Shown here: piece by piece, positions 32,713 to 41,069 of the stretch
Position numbering within the stretch: the stretch's first letter is position 1
Layout: each line of letters begins with the position of its first letter
Origin: Bradyrhizobium sp. B124
GTDB taxonomy: Bacteria > Pseudomonadota > Alphaproteobacteria > Rhizobiales > Xanthobacteraceae
Direction: 5' to 3'
NCBI RefSeq assembly: GCF_038967635.1
Contig: NZ_CP152413.1
Location: 3,348,001 to 3,412,000, forward strand
DNA: 64,000 nt
Translations under genes and position numbers: made by a program
Notes under the pieces: model-generated
Seen by the model: the letters and a program-made list of their open reading frames with translations, nothing else
What the model was told of the DNA's origin: nothing
The model's database searches: none

Positions 32713-35469
32713 AACCATCTCCGGCGCTGATCTATCTGCCTCGGCAGCGGCGAGACGCTTTTCGAGAATAGCTTTGTAGCGCGTGTTGGTGCAGGTCGCG
32801 GCGGCTTCGCGGAGGTCTTTGATGGCGTCAGTTGCTTCCCGAATCTCGTGGCGCAGCGCCATGAATGTGCTCCAATATTGGCTGGAAGCGTCGAGCTTTG
32901 CGACCGCGACGTTGATATCCGCCAAGGCATCCTGCGCTTTCCCACCGCCAAGCCTTGCTTTCGCCAACCAATAGCCGCGCCACGGCTCCTGCTTGGCGTC
33001 GAGCGCTTCGAGTGTAGCCTCCGCGTAGGACCATCGCTCTGCTTTGACGAGAATCTCGCCTGTCTTTCGCAATTGGAACGGCGAAGGCTTTTCGATTGCT
33101 TCGTAAAACTTCAGCGAATCGTCCAGCGCTTGCTTGCGTTCTTCCGGGGACAGGTCCATCACGCCGCCAGCCTCAAGCAGAACTTCCCCGTAGGCGGATC
33201 GATCATAATCACGCGTGGCATCCGCCACCGAGCGGCGCGGTAGCGAATTGAACACGCTCTTAAATCGCGCCGGCTCGTTCCAAGCCCAATAGCGGCCGAC
33301 AACCGCAAACGCCTGGTAGGCCTGTTCCGCGCCGGCGGCAGCCGCTGTCAATATGCGCTCCTCAATCATATCCCCATAATCGGTGTAAATCTGTGTTTGG
33401 CGGTCGAACGGCACGGCGCCCGCCATCGACTCAATGCTGCCGAGCAAAATCGAGCTCGCGACATCTTGCGGATCTCGTTGCGCGGCGCTCAATATCTCCT
33501 CCACGAGCGCATGCACGCGGTCCGGCTGTTGTTTTCCCTTCGCGTAAATGCGCAGCAGTTGCAAGCGTGTTGCTTGCAGCGGGCTCGGCCCTGCCATCAC
33601 GGATTCGAACACCTTCACGGCTTCAGCGCTATCACCAACAATGTTCAGCGCTTTGCCGCGATGATGCTGGATTTCGACTTCGGACTGCTCCGCCAATCCG
33701 CCGATATCAGCCAGCTTGTCGAAGATGGGCAGCTCGGCGCGCAGATTTGTCTTCGCGGTGTCAATCCCGACAGTCGACTTTTCGTATCGATACAGCGTTT
33801 CCATCGCTTCCAGAGCGACGCTCACGGCGATCGGTTTGGGCGGTAGTCCGCTGTCCAAGCCTTTGACGTAGGCGTCGACATCCCCGATCAAAGCGGGGTC
33901 CACCTCGCTGGGATCCCAGGCGGTAATGAGGCCGTAGAGGAGAGCTGGCCGCCGATCGCCGCCTCGAACCAGGCGCTCAAGCGTTTTCTTCATGCTGTGG
34001 CGAACCGCCACCAGCTCAAGATCGAGGTGATAGACCGAACCGATGTACGCATCGAAACTATCATCGAGCTCGCTTCGTCGTGCATCCCCGAGCACTTCTG
34101 GCGTAGAGCTCAAACAAGCGTAGACGATATCGTGTAGTCGCACGCTGGCGCCCGCATCCGGGGTCGTGAGGCAATAGTTCTGAAGCTTGCGCAAGCCGAG
34201 AGGCTGGATCGCATAACGCGCAAAACCCCTGTCGCAAGACGGCTGCCCGGCCCAAGCGAACAAGGAAAGCTCATGGCTCAGCGCGGGCATTAGCCGCTTC
34301 AGAATACGGTCGGCGATGCGTTCCTGACGGTCGTCGACAAGTTCCGCCACCGATCGACAATCCTCGACCAGATCCTGCCAGCTCGCCGTCCCATCTTGGA
34401 CTGCCGCATTCATCAGCCGCAGCGTCAACGGGTGGCCGCCGACGGTTGACCACACGATATCAAACACATTAGCCGGGCAGCCTCCGCCAATGCCCAGACC
34501 GAGCATGTCGCTCGCGGCGTGCTGTTCAAGCGGAGGCATCTGATACGCGCCAGGTTCAACCTGTCGCGTGGTGATAAGGACCTTCGATCCCGGCCCCCAT
34601 AATGCCGCCACGTTCGCGCGATCAAATCCAAAACGGACATCGTCGAGGACGAGAAGGCAGCGCAACGTGCGCAATAGGGCGCTCACATTTCGGCTCACGC
34701 CGGAACGTGCTACGGGCAAACTCTGGAGCTGCTCGAGACGCTCAAGCTGACTCGCATCGTGCCAGATGATAAGGTCGTATCGTTGCCGCTGCGCGCCGGC
34801 AATAGCTGCGGCGCACTGCGACTTACCCGTTCCGCCGAATCCCGACACCACGACGCAGGACGACTGAGCCAGTTGGTCCGTAATGGCCGTCTCGACCACA
34901 GATCGCGGCACATATCCGCTTCCCGGATCGGGGACTAAGTGACTGGCCTCGTGTTCGTCACGGATTTGCTTGAGCATGGGCAGAAATTCGGCCAAACGGT
35001 CGATGGCCGTGTCATTCATCATGAGATGATCGATGATCACCTCGGCGATACGCCGGCCATCATAGAAATGGATATCAACGGCGTGCTGGCGCTTGTATTC
35101 TCCGGCCTGCTGCACCGTCTCGCTGTACCGCTTCGGTCCCGCGGTTTCGGTGCACAAGAGAAAAATGTGCTTCGCATTGGGATGCTTCTTTCGCGCGTGC
35201 TCAAAATCGCCCCACGCCTTATCCATCGTCCCTTCGAAATAGGTCTTATCGATAGTATATTCAGCGGCAATGTCACCCTGATCGGACACCGTATCCACGG
35301 TGTATCCGACCGGGCTGCCGAGTGCATTCAACCCGCGATGTCCAAGCGGAATTTGCAGATAGTAATCGAGGAAGACCGCGCCAAAACGCTCGAATCGAGG
35401 CCCCGGCGCGATCACTTCGATGTTCTCGATCAGCCGTTTCACGAACAGATTACGAAGCGTCTCATTCAT
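32695..35469 (-). CDS. NB-ARC STAND NTPase with nuclease-like N-terminus and helical repeats
   Basis: A 924-residue NLR-like protein. Residues 1-170 look like a restriction-endonuclease-fold domain: helix PRFERFGAVFLDYYL, then SDQGDIAAEYTIDKTYFEG (Asp66, Glu70, Lys75 as possible metal/catalytic residues), then KHIFLLCTE and VDIHFYDGRRIAEVIID. NB-ARC follows: P-loop VVSGFGGTGKS (207-217), Walker B CLLVLDDV (271-278), GSKVLITTR (294-302), GGHPLTLRL (344-352) and an MHD-like VRLHDIVYACL (about 434-444). Residues 460-900 are TPR-like helical repeats, probably the sensor. This effector-NTPase-sensor order matches Avs and bacterial NB-ARC/NACHT anti-phage proteins. Codon use looks less GC-biased than in flanking genes. 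No partner gene is adjacent. Defence role is inferred. Confidence 0.85.
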   Translation of the reverse strand: MNETLRNLFVKRLIENIEVIAPGPRFERFGAVFLDYYLQIPLGHRGLNALGSPVGYTVDTVSDQGDIAAEYTIDKTYFEGTMDKAWGDFEHARKKHPNAKHIFLLCTETAGPKRYSETVQQAGEYKRQHAVDIHFYDGRRIAEVIIDHLMMNDTAIDRLAEFLPMLKQIRDEHEASHLVPDPGSGYVPRSVVETAITDQLAQSSCVVVSGFGGTGKSQCAAAIAGAQRQRYDLIIWHDASQLERLEQLQSLPVARSGVSRNVSALLRTLRCLLVLDDVRFGFDRANVAALWGPGSKVLITTRQVEPGAYQMPPLEQHAASDMLGLGIGGGCPANVFDIVWSTVGGHPLTLRLMNAAVQDGTASWQDLVEDCRSVAELVDDRQERIADRILKRLMPALSHELSLFAWAGQPSCDRGFARYAIQPLGLRKLQNYCLTTPDAGASVRLHDIVYACLSSTPEVLGDARRSELDDSFDAYIGSVYHLDLELVAVRHSMKKTLERLVRGGDRRPALLYGLITAWDPSEVDPALIGDVDAYVKGLDSGLPPKPIAVSVALEAMETLYRYEKSTVGIDTAKTNLRAELPIFDKLADIGGLAEQSEVEIQHHRGKALNIVGDSAEAVKVFESVMAGPSPLQATRLQLLRIYAKGKQQPDRVHALVEEILSAAQRDPQDVASSILLGSIESMAGAVPFDRQTQIYTDYGDMIEERILTAAAAGAEQAYQAFAVVGRYWAWNEPARFKSVFNSLPRRSVADATRDYDRSAYGEVLLEAGGVMDLSPEERKQALDDSLKFYEAIEKPSPFQLRKTGEILVKAERWSYAEATLEALDAKQEPWRGYWLAKARLGGGKAQDALADINVAVAKLDASSQYWSTFMALRHEIREATDAIKDLREAAATCTNTRYKAILEKRLAAAEADRSAPEMVRATRH

Positions 35470-36197
35470 GGCCGTCTCAATCTATGTGGGACGTCTAGAG
35501 CCGTTGCCATCTTCGGCAGTCGCCGATCGTTCGGCTAGGATTAGATAAGTAACGGGACGCGCAAACGCCACGCCTCCCGCTGGGCCATCAAATCGAGGTC
35601 CGGCATCGCGTCCCCGCGCTAGCGCGGGCGGCTGTCGTGAACCGAACGTGTATGCGGTTTCGGCCCTTCGGGCTTCCATCCCTTCCGTAGTCCGATGCAG
35701 GCCGTCAAGCCCCTGTGGGTGGATCAAATTCTTTTTTCTGGGGCTGGCTGCTGCAGGAGATATGACCTGAATGACTAGGCATTCGGCAATGCGCCCGCCC
35801 TTGCGGGAGGCCAGCGTGTCGCGGGCGGGTTCTGTCTCAATTCCGCAACAAACGAGGAGGTTCGGCCGTCAAAATGCAGTTACGACTCGTCACGTCACGC
35901 AAATCCGGCTCAAGTCCGTGGCCAGAATTTCGAGGGGGGCAATTCGTGAGCGAAACAAACAAACGACCACAGGCGCTAAAGTCGAAAAAGCAAACCGCGA
36001 CCATGAAGCGGAGAGCCCTGAAACCAAAATCCATCAAAGCCGCTGCTATACCGATGAAAGCGCCGAGCCGGAGGCTCCGCGCCCTTGAGTGAACGTCCGG
36101 CTTGTGAAGCCAGCCGCAGCTGGTAAGCGCGTGAGCAACAAGCCCGATCAGGCGCAGTCGTTGCCCCGATCGGAGTGACAACAGGGAGCCGACTTTT
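35470..36197. other. island spacer upstream of STAND gene
   Basis: Presumed promoter region of the STAND gene plus poorly coding DNA. The only ORF with a good ribosome site is a 48-codon basic frame starting at GTG 35946, listed separately. No structured RNA or IS end is recognised. Confidence 0.4.
35946..36092 (+). CDS. possible very small basic protein
   Basis: A 48-residue Lys/Arg-rich frame (SETNKRPQALKSKKQTATMK and onward) starting at a GTG with a GAGGGGGG run about six bases upstream. The composition suggests a nucleic-acid-binding or ribosome-associated peptide, but nothing else supports it. It could be spurious. Confidence 0.35.
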   Translation: MSETNKRPQALKSKKQTATMKRRALKPKSIKAAAIPMKAPSRRLRALE

Positions 36198-36497
36198 TCA
36201 CCGGCTCGTCGACGGCGAGGAAAGCGCGTCACCAGACTGACCCAAGCCTTGGCCGGGTAGTAGAGAAAGTGGCGCAGGTGCAGACCTCTTACCCTGACCA
36301 CAGCCCGTTCGCCCCTTGAGAGGCGGAATCTGAGCCGACTGAGTTGCCGGCGCATCGGTCGCGCTCGTGAACTCTGCAAAACGAGCGTTCGATGACCATT
36401 CCACATAGCGAACAAGCGCAAAACTTAACACGAGCATAATAAGGAGGACAGCGACCACAGTGGCGCTTGTTCCATTATGGCTGCTGAATAATAGCAT
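36198..36497 (-). CDS. possible small single-span membrane protein
   Basis: A 99-residue frame with an N-terminal membrane helix (ATVVAVLLIMLVLSFALVRYV) and a low-complexity Ser/Pro/Gly tail. A GGGAG site about six bases before the ATG (36497) supports translation. No family is recognised. It sits alone in the accessory island, so it may be real cargo or a chance ORF. Confidence 0.45.
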   Translation of the reverse strand: MLLFSSHNGTSATVVAVLLIMLVLSFALVRYVEWSSNARFAEFTSATDAPATQSAQIPPLKGRTGCGQGKRSAPAPLSLLPGQGLGQSGDALSSPSTSR

Positions 36498-37252
36498 CGC
36501 GTTTCTCCCGATACTGGGCGGCGCTCGGTCGTTACATCAAATCGCGTTTTTCGAATGTGAACGGCCTTACATCTCACGCGCACCTGATCTTGGGACAAAC
36601 CACAGTTGCTCAAAGTGCGCGAGGCGTGAACCGGCGGGCATCTCAGGATCACCGCCTCCTCGACGGCTTGCTTAACTGACAGCGACCCCGGCGCAGGGAG
36701 CGCCAGGGTCGCCACTAAACTCCCGGTCGGGGGGCAACCAGATCGCGGGAGCCATATGCATGACTCCCAGTCATTGCCACTTGTTCCCGCTCCCGCAAGG
36801 TAACGAGGCGTAACAACAAGTGCCGTCCCGCTTTCCATCTAACGGCACGGCCCTGCAGTTAGTTTGATGCTGGGGATTCGCGTTCCTCGAGAGGACGCTC
36901 GATCGGCGGGCGCTTTTGAGCGAAGGCCGAGGCACTGAACTGACCGACGATGGCAATGATTACCGTTCTGAGGATAAGAGGTGAGCAACACGAAACGCCA
37001 AAGGACATCGTGCGACCACCACCACAAAGATAAGATCCGCGCCTTTTCGACGGGTCTCCCTGAAGGGTGAGCTTAGGCCAGTTTGCGCTGACTTCGTGTG
37101 GTTCAGTTCACAAATAAAGTACGAATAGATGGAGAATCCCGCAGGCCTAAACCGGCGGCCTGCGGTCCCAGCGCTCGAAATAGCAGGGCGGCCGAATGGG
37201 GCAATGTACCGCTTCCAGCGCCGAGATGTTTTGATAGGTTTAGATATCATTA
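36498..37252. other. island spacer without recognised gene
   Basis: About 750 bp upstream of hipB with several overlapping short frames of unlikely composition. I see no gene, tRNA, IS end or CRISPR-like repeat. Confidence 0.4.
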
Positions 37253-37281
37253 TTGACTTCAAGGTAAGTAAACTTACCTTA
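37253..37281 (+). promoter_or_regulatory. hipBA promoter with palindromic operator
   Basis: A perfect palindrome AAGGTAAGT-AA-ACTTACCTT at 37261-37280, directly after a -35-like TTGACT (37253-37258). Placed over the -35/-10 spacer, it would let a bound HipB dimer block polymerase. A partial half-site GGTAACTT lies near 37306. HipB autorepression through palindromes is established; this site is inferred. Confidence 0.7.
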
Positions 37282-37351
37282 TCCTTGATCGCACCTGGCA
37301 ATAATGGTAACTTTGAACGTCATTAACTGCAAAAAGATAAGAAAACCTACC

Positions 37352-37657
37352 ATGAAATCTCCCGAGGCTCTTCGTGATCTAGGAAAGCTCCTGCACGATG
37401 CGAGACGGCGGTCGAAACTGACCCAGGAGCAGGTGGCCGAGCGCGCGGGCATTTCCCGCCCCAGTTATCGCGACATCGAGAAGGGGGGAGCTGCGGCTCG
37501 CGCAACAACACTTATCAACGTCGCGCGCGCGTTAGGCATGGAATTGATGCTGATCCCGCAAGCGATGGTGCCTGGAGTGCAAGCACTACTCCGCCCTTCT
37601 GAAGACGACGACCGCCCTGCATTCACTACTGAACCTGACGACGACGATCATGCCTAA
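37352..37657 (+). CDS. hipB: HipB-like antitoxin, XRE family
   Basis: A 101-residue protein with an XRE helix-turn-helix (about residues 8-65: LGKLLHDARRRSKLTQEQVA, ERAGISRPSYRDIEKGG, TLINVARALGMELMLIPQ) and an acidic C-terminal tail (PSEDDDRPAFTTEPDDDDHA) likely to contact the toxin. It would bind and neutralise HipA and repress the operon. The start is the ATG at 37352; the frame is open upstream to 37304, but that part does not resemble HipB. It overlaps hipA by 8 bp, typical of toxin-antitoxin pairs. Confidence 0.92.
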   Translation: MKSPEALRDLGKLLHDARRRSKLTQEQVAERAGISRPSYRDIEKGGAAARATTLINVARALGMELMLIPQAMVPGVQALLRPSEDDDRPAFTTEPDDDDHA

Positions 37658-38894
37658 AGTCCGTGCCCCGAACGAAATTCAATCGCTGGACGTATTCTTG
37701 CAGGACCTGAAGGTCGGCACGATCGTCCGAACTCCTGGTGACTTCAACGCATTCAGCCTCGAGGCGGGATATCGAAAGCTCGCGAGGCCACCCATCGTGA
37801 GCCTATCCTTCAGGTCCGCAAACGGCGGGCTCCGCAGCGATCCCAAACCCACACTACACGCCCTCCCCGCATTCTTCGCGAATATGCTCCCCGAAGAAAG
37901 GCTCCGCGAAGCGATGGAGAAGCACCACGCCGGCAAAGTCCGATCGGGGAACGATTTTGATTTGCTGACGGCACTCGGCGGCGATCTGCCGGGTGCAGTG
38001 CGCGTACTGCCGAGCGATGGAAGCGTCACGTCGCCACCTCCAGGTGCCGCAGACGCCGCCAAAGCACGCTTCTCCCTAGCCGGCGTCCAAATGAAACTCT
38101 CCGTAATGCAAAACACCGGTAAGGAGGGAGGACTGACGCTGCCCATCGGCGACGGGCAGGGTCAATACATCGCGAAATTCCCGTCCACCAATCACATAGG
38201 CCTGTCGGAAAACGAATTTGCGATGCTGGCTCTTTCTGAGGCGCTAGGAATGAGCGTGCCAGAACGCGAGCTGGTCGAGAAATCCGCTTTCGAGGGAATC
38301 CCCGAAGAGTTCAATACCCTCTCTACCGGCCGAGTGCTTCTCGTCAAACGCTTCGACCGGGGCTCCGAAGGCGCACGCATCCACATTGAAGACTTCGCTC
38401 AAATTTTCGGTCTCCCGCCTTCACGGAAATACGACGGAGCTTCGTACCACGATATCGCTAGTGCATTGAACGCAGCAGTCTCCATGGACGCTGCGATTGA
38501 ATTCGTACGTCGCTTGGCATTTACCGCGCTCATCGGAAACGGCGACATGCATCTTAAGAATTGGTCGACAATCTATCCGGGTGACGGGCTAACCCCTGCG
38601 CTCGCGCCCGTATATGACGTGCTGTCCTCAGTGCCATATCTTCCGAAAGACCAAATGGCGCTTTCCTTGGGTGGCGAGAAGCCATTCAAGGCGCTCACTC
38701 CGATCGTCTGGCGCAAGTTCAGCAACCGCGCGCGGCTTCCGGAGAAAGCCGTACTGACGGCTGTAGAAGAGGTCGTAACTTCCGTAAACGAACATTGGTG
38801 GAAGCTGCCCGAGCGAAGCGTCGTGCCAGCTTCCGTGCTTGAGAGAATCGACAACCACGTCCGCATGATGAGCAACGTCTTGCATCCTGTCTAA
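37650..38894 (+). CDS. hipA: HipA-like serine/threonine kinase toxin
   Basis: A 414-residue kinase toxin. The N-terminal subdomain (1-125) has SLSFRS and LPAFFANMLPEERLREAM. The kinase core has RFSLAGVQMKLSV (about 140-152; the Ser in FSLAG corresponds to the autophosphorylated loop of E. coli HipA), IAKFPST, LSENEFAMLAL, LLVKRFDR, catalytic GNGDMHLKNWS (296-306) and Mg-binding VYDVLSS (321-327). HipA of E. coli phosphorylates glutamyl-tRNA synthetase and causes growth arrest; the target here is unknown. All key kinase residues are present. It is cotranscribed with hipB inside the island. Confidence 0.93.
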   Translation: MPKVRAPNEIQSLDVFLQDLKVGTIVRTPGDFNAFSLEAGYRKLARPPIVSLSFRSANGGLRSDPKPTLHALPAFFANMLPEERLREAMEKHHAGKVRSGNDFDLLTALGGDLPGAVRVLPSDGSVTSPPPGAADAAKARFSLAGVQMKLSVMQNTGKEGGLTLPIGDGQGQYIAKFPSTNHIGLSENEFAMLALSEALGMSVPERELVEKSAFEGIPEEFNTLSTGRVLLVKRFDRGSEGARIHIEDFAQIFGLPPSRKYDGASYHDIASALNAAVSMDAAIEFVRRLAFTALIGNGDMHLKNWSTIYPGDGLTPALAPVYDVLSSVPYLPKDQMALSLGGEKPFKALTPIVWRKFSNRARLPEKAVLTAVEEVVTSVNEHWWKLPERSVVPASVLERIDNHVRMMSNVLHPV

Positions 38895-39211
38895 CGACCT
38901 TCATGTCCTCGATGGAACTTTCTAGATGTCGTGATCCGGAGTGCTTTGGTACGGTTTCTCGAAAGGGTTTGCTCCCCATCCTACTTGATACAAGCGCTTT
39001 GTTCGCTGGCGGCGCGCAGCCAAAGGAATACTCATCATAAGCGCTTGCTGCGATCCCGACGCGGCTCGGCAATCCATCCCTTTAATACGATCTACTATCT
39101 TGTTGCGCGATCTCGCTGCCATCGCGGTTTCGAGCGTCGGCGGCGATCGGCAAGATGCATCGGCACCACACAACTGGACGCCGTTCCGGTAGCTCAAGAT
39201 TTCGACGGTTC
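38895..39211. other. spacer between hipA and the excisionase-like gene
   Basis: No gene recognised in 317 bp. It presumably contains the promoter for the excisionase-integrase pair; no clear -35/-10 stands out. Confidence 0.4.
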
Positions 39212-39448
39212 ATGCCACGTTTTGCCGTAATTCCTGCTGGTTCCTGGCCACGTCGTATGTCAGCTGCAGTCGCAGCCGGGTATTGCGGCGAACCAACCGC
39301 TGAGGCCTTCCTCAAGCGTGTCGGGAAGGAGTATCCTTTGCCCCGCGTAAAGGAAGGGCGCCGGCAGCTATGGCTCAGGGACGATCTGGACGCGGCAATT
39401 CTGCCGCGGGAAATGGCCTTCACAACCGACATCGCCGCGGATTTGTGA
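39212..39448 (+). CDS. AlpA-like excisionase / small HTH protein
   Basis: A 78-residue protein resembling AlpA/MerR-type excisionases: AAGYCGEPTAEAFLKRVGKE forms the helix-turn-helix, and PLPRVKEGRRQLWLRDDLDAAI the wing and following helix. Such proteins bind att sites to direct excision or activate integrase genes. Its TGA stop overlaps the GTG start of the integrase as GTGA, so the two are translationally coupled. The start ATG 39212 has only a weak ribosome site. Confidence 0.8.
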   Translation: MPRFAVIPAGSWPRRMSAAVAAGYCGEPTAEAFLKRVGKEYPLPRVKEGRRQLWLRDDLDAAILPREMAFTTDIAADL

Positions 39449-40881
39449 ACGTGGAGCTACCCCGCTACGTCATCCCGAAGAAACTGGCGTCCGGAAAGAC
39501 AGCGTTCTACTACAACCTTCCCACGCGATATCGGAAGATGGGCTGTCCGGTGCCGAACGAACCGTTGGGCACCGACTACGCCAAAGCGTGCGGCGCAGAG
39601 GGCCGGGCGGCGACGCTGAACGGTCTGTTCGAGGAATGGATGGACGCCCTCAAGGGACTCCCCATATCGAGCGAAGCTGCACCCCGGATCGGCACGATTG
39701 ATTGGCTCTTCCGAGAATACAGACAGAGCCGCGCCTACCTCGAGAAGGTCAAGCCGCGATCGCGCCGGAATTACGAATGGAACATGCGCGAGATCTGCGA
39801 CACGTTGACCAAGCGTGGCGACCGCGTCGGCAGCCGGCCGATCAAGTCTGTGACGCCGCTTGGAGCGGACAAGCTGTACGATACGTTCGTCAAGGGCCGC
39901 AAAGGCAACCGGCTGCGCACCGCCGAAAAGCTGGTCGTACTCTGCCGCAAAGCCTGGCGTGTGGTGCATCGGCTGCACCCGGCCGAGTTTCCATCAGACA
40001 TCCCGAACCCTTGGCTGGGTGTCACGATGGCGACCCGGGTCAAATTGGTGAAGCATGCCGTCACGCGAGAACAGGCCTACAAGTTCGCGCACGGCTGCGT
40101 GGAGCGCGGCGAGCCGGAGTGTGGTGCTGCGGCGGTTATCTGCTTCGAGTGGCTGCAGCGCCCGGAGAACGTGATTGCCGGCCACATCAAATGGACCGAC
40201 TACCGGACGGGCCCGAAACCGACGATCCGGATCGAGCACCACAAGACCGGCGCCGTAATCGACCATCCCCTGGAGGATCAACTGCCCTCCGGAGAGATCG
40301 TCAAATTCTATGAGGAGGCCGAGGCAGTGCTCGCCAAGCTGACGCGCCGCGGCGTCCAGATGATCTTGCGGGAGATCGTCCCCAAGCGCCGCAGTTCAGA
40401 CGAGGGTAAGAAGACCGTCGTCAAGCCCTACTCGTTCTCCGGCATGCAGAAGATCGTCCAGCGCATGCGGAAAGAGATAGGCCTACCCGAAGAGTTCACC
40501 CTGGACGCTTGCCGGCACGGCGGCATGACTGAGCTCGAGGAGGCCGAACTGACCGAGGGACAAGGCCGCGCCCTATCAGCCCACCGAACCCGAGAGAGCT
40601 ACGCCGGGTATGCCAAACGAACCGAAGCCCGGATGCTGTCGGCGACTCGGAAACGCCACGCGCACATGCTTGCGAACCAAGCGGCAACAGATGTTCAGAA
40701 TGAGGGGGCGGACCGCATTCAGAATGCCGGATTGAAACAAAGGCAGAACAACCTGAAAAATCAAGGCGATAGAATGGCTGGGGCGGGAGGGATCGAACCT
40801 CCGAATGGCGGAATCAAAATCCGCTGCCTTACCGCTTGGCTACGCCCCAACGCGCCGATCGAAGGCCACGCCGGTCTATAG
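39445..40881 (+). CDS. tyrosine recombinase (integrase) reading through tRNA-Gln
   Basis: A 478-residue integrase from GTG 39445. Catalytic residues can be followed: Arg in ICFEWLQRPENVIAGHI, Lys in IEHHKTGAVIDHP, His-Arg in LDACRHGGMTELEEAE, His in ALSAHRTRESYAGYAKR and the nucleophile Tyr in SYAGYAK. The last 36 or so codons (from about 40775) are antisense to tRNA-Gln (GAGGIEPPNGGIKIRCLTAW), so the native C-terminus is joined to host DNA at the attachment site. This places the element on the left of the tRNA. Coupled to the AlpA-like gene by GTGA overlap. Confidence 0.92.
   Translation: MNVELPRYVIPKKLASGKTAFYYNLPTRYRKMGCPVPNEPLGTDYAKACGAEGRAATLNGLFEEWMDALKGLPISSEAAPRIGTIDWLFREYRQSRAYLEKVKPRSRRNYEWNMREICDTLTKRGDRVGSRPIKSVTPLGADKLYDTFVKGRKGNRLRTAEKLVVLCRKAWRVVHRLHPAEFPSDIPNPWLGVTMATRVKLVKHAVTREQAYKFAHGCVERGEPECGAAAVICFEWLQRPENVIAGHIKWTDYRTGPKPTIRIEHHKTGAVIDHPLEDQLPSGEIVKFYEEAEAVLAKLTRRGVQMILREIVPKRRSSDEGKKTVVKPYSFSGMQKIVQRMRKEIGLPEEFTLDACRHGGMTELEEAELTEGQGRALSAHRTRESYAGYAKRTEARMLSATRKRHAHMLANQAATDVQNEGADRIQNAGLKQRQNNLKNQGDRMAGAGGIEPPNGGIKIRCLTAWLRPNAPIEGHAGL
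40775..40820. other. probable attachment site within tRNA-Gln 3' half
   Basis: Integrases commonly recombine at the 3' half or anticodon region of the tRNA they adjoin. Here the integrase frame enters the tRNA 3' end directly. I could not find a second copy of this 3' segment to the left within the window, so the other boundary remains unlocated. Confidence 0.45.
40775..40849 (-). tRNA. tRNA-Gln (TTG)
   Basis: On the minus strand a complete 75-nt cloverleaf: acceptor TGGGGCG/CGCCCCA, anticodon arm GCGGA-TTTTGAT-TCCGC with anticodon TTG (reads CAA, glutamine), T-arm GGAGG-TTCGATC-CCTCC and encoded CCA (plus-strand TGG at 40775-40777). Its 3' end faces the integrase, whose frame runs through it, making it the likely attB/attR target. 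Confidence 0.97.
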
Positions 40882-41069
40882 GGTGAGTCCCGCCATTTCA
40901 ACAGGGCGGCGCGCGAAAAGGCAGGAAAGCCGCAGGTTGATGCCGGCACCCTCATTATCGGGCGACGCCGCGGTGGCCGAAACAGACCGGGCGATGTCCG
41001 CTCGGACAGTTGAGAGGCCGCTGGTTTCATGGGAAGACAATTTCCAAACGCCTCGTCGGGAGTAACGCC

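Noticed and set aside
35837..36421. 194-codon minus-strand frame in the island
   Set aside because: Arg/Leu-rich with no domain and no clear ribosome site; overlaps two better-supported small frames.
32046..40801. GGTTCGATCCC shared by both tRNAs as possible att repeats
   Set aside because: This is the universal T-arm consensus and the copies are inverted relative to each other, so they cannot be direct att repeats.
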